A stretch of DNA of 64,000 bases from CAZCCM01 sp964616165 (GTDB lineage Bacteria; Bacillota; Clostridia; TANB77; CAG-508). Made by a program: the position numbers and the translations under genes. The notes beneath the pieces were generated by a model. That model made no database searches. It was not told the origin of the DNA and saw nothing but the letters and a program-made list of their open reading frames with translations. This document shows positions 63,863-64,000 of the stretch, piece after piece (position 1 is the first letter of the stretch; each line of letters starts with the position of its first letter). Location of the stretch: NCBI GenBank assembly GCA_964616165.1, contig CAZTTS010000001.1, forward strand, positions 1 through 64,000, in the 5' to 3' direction.

Positions 63863-64000
63863 ATGGAAAAAGATGAACAATATGTTGATGTGGATGACAA
63901 ACAAAACGATAACGATAGTAAGGATGAATTTAAAGATACTGTTAATGAAGGGGTTCGTTATGTAAAAGATTATGTTAGTGATAAAGATAATCAAGAAAAG
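63863..64000 (+). CDS. Start of an acidic protein, cut by the window edge
   Basis: 46 codons are visible from the ATG, with AAGGAG 10 nt upstream. The start is very rich in Asp, Glu, Lys and Asn (M-E-K-D-E-Q-Y-V-D-V-D-D-K), without signal peptide, and continues V-N-E-G-V-R-Y-V-K-D-Y-V-S-D-K. No family is recognised from this part. It probably continues as a cytoplasmic or cytosol-facing membrane protein. Confidence 0.7.
   Translation, partial: MEKDEQYVDVDDKQNDNDSKDEFKDTVNEGVRYVKDYVSDKDNQEK

Overview
The window is the replication-origin region of a very AT-rich, low-GC Gram-positive chromosome, most likely an uncultured member of the Clostridia (inference). The main evidence is the gene order rpmH-rnpA-yidD-yidC-jag-mnmE-mnmG-rsmG-parA-parB on one side of dnaA and dnaN-recF-gyrB on the other, which is the classic Firmicutes origin arrangement. 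An oriC lies between dnaA and dnaN, with DnaA boxes and a DnaA-trio unwinding element. The standard genetic code is used, since TGA serves as a stop. No sporulation gene is seen.

Left arm (1-25.2 kb), almost all on the minus strand, i.e. co-directional with replication away from oriC. From the left edge it holds a 1686-residue surface protein and the start of a following gene; an elongation cluster mrdA-mreD-mreC-radC without mreB; plus-strand trmN6-like and rsmI genes; a walJ/yycJ-like hydrolase overlapping murA; a degenerate YraN-like protein; two tRNA-Ser genes; then parB, parA, rsmG, mnmG, mnmE, jag, yidC, yidD, rnpA and rpmH. Three copies of an exactly 90-bp repeat sit behind mnmG, rsmG and parA.

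Origin and core operon (25.2-31.3 kb): dnaA, oriC, then tightly overlapping dnaN-recF-gyrB ending at a strong terminator.

Accessory block (31.3-58.6 kb): gyrB and gyrA, usually neighbours, are separated by 27 kb. This block carries an isolated VirB4-type ATPase module of at least four genes with no relaxase or coupling protein; a NERD protein; an acetyltransferase and a methyltransferase; a galactofuranose-type set (galE, glf, glycosyltransferase); an Lsa-like ABC-F protein with an acidic tail; a zinc-ribbon protein whose ribosome binding site can be paired away; alr, arcC and a NUDIX hydrolase; a membrane-anchored CotH-like protein; and a polysaccharide deacetylase. It ends in a restriction island. 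There a type IIL (MmeI/YeeA-like) restriction-methylation gene is split by a 5,015-bp insertion flanked by TAGA. The insertion carries a HaeIII-like (GGCC) restriction-modification pair, a gene of unknown function, and a second, decaying module (phosphoribosyltransferase fragment, ASCH-like protein, broken class I aminoacyl-tRNA-synthetase-like gene). Both modules end in the same hairpin repeat.

Right edge (58.6-64 kb): gyrA with its own promoter and leader hairpin, then a minus-strand GT4 glycosyltransferase and aminotransferase pair, and the start of an acidic protein behind a near-consensus promoter.
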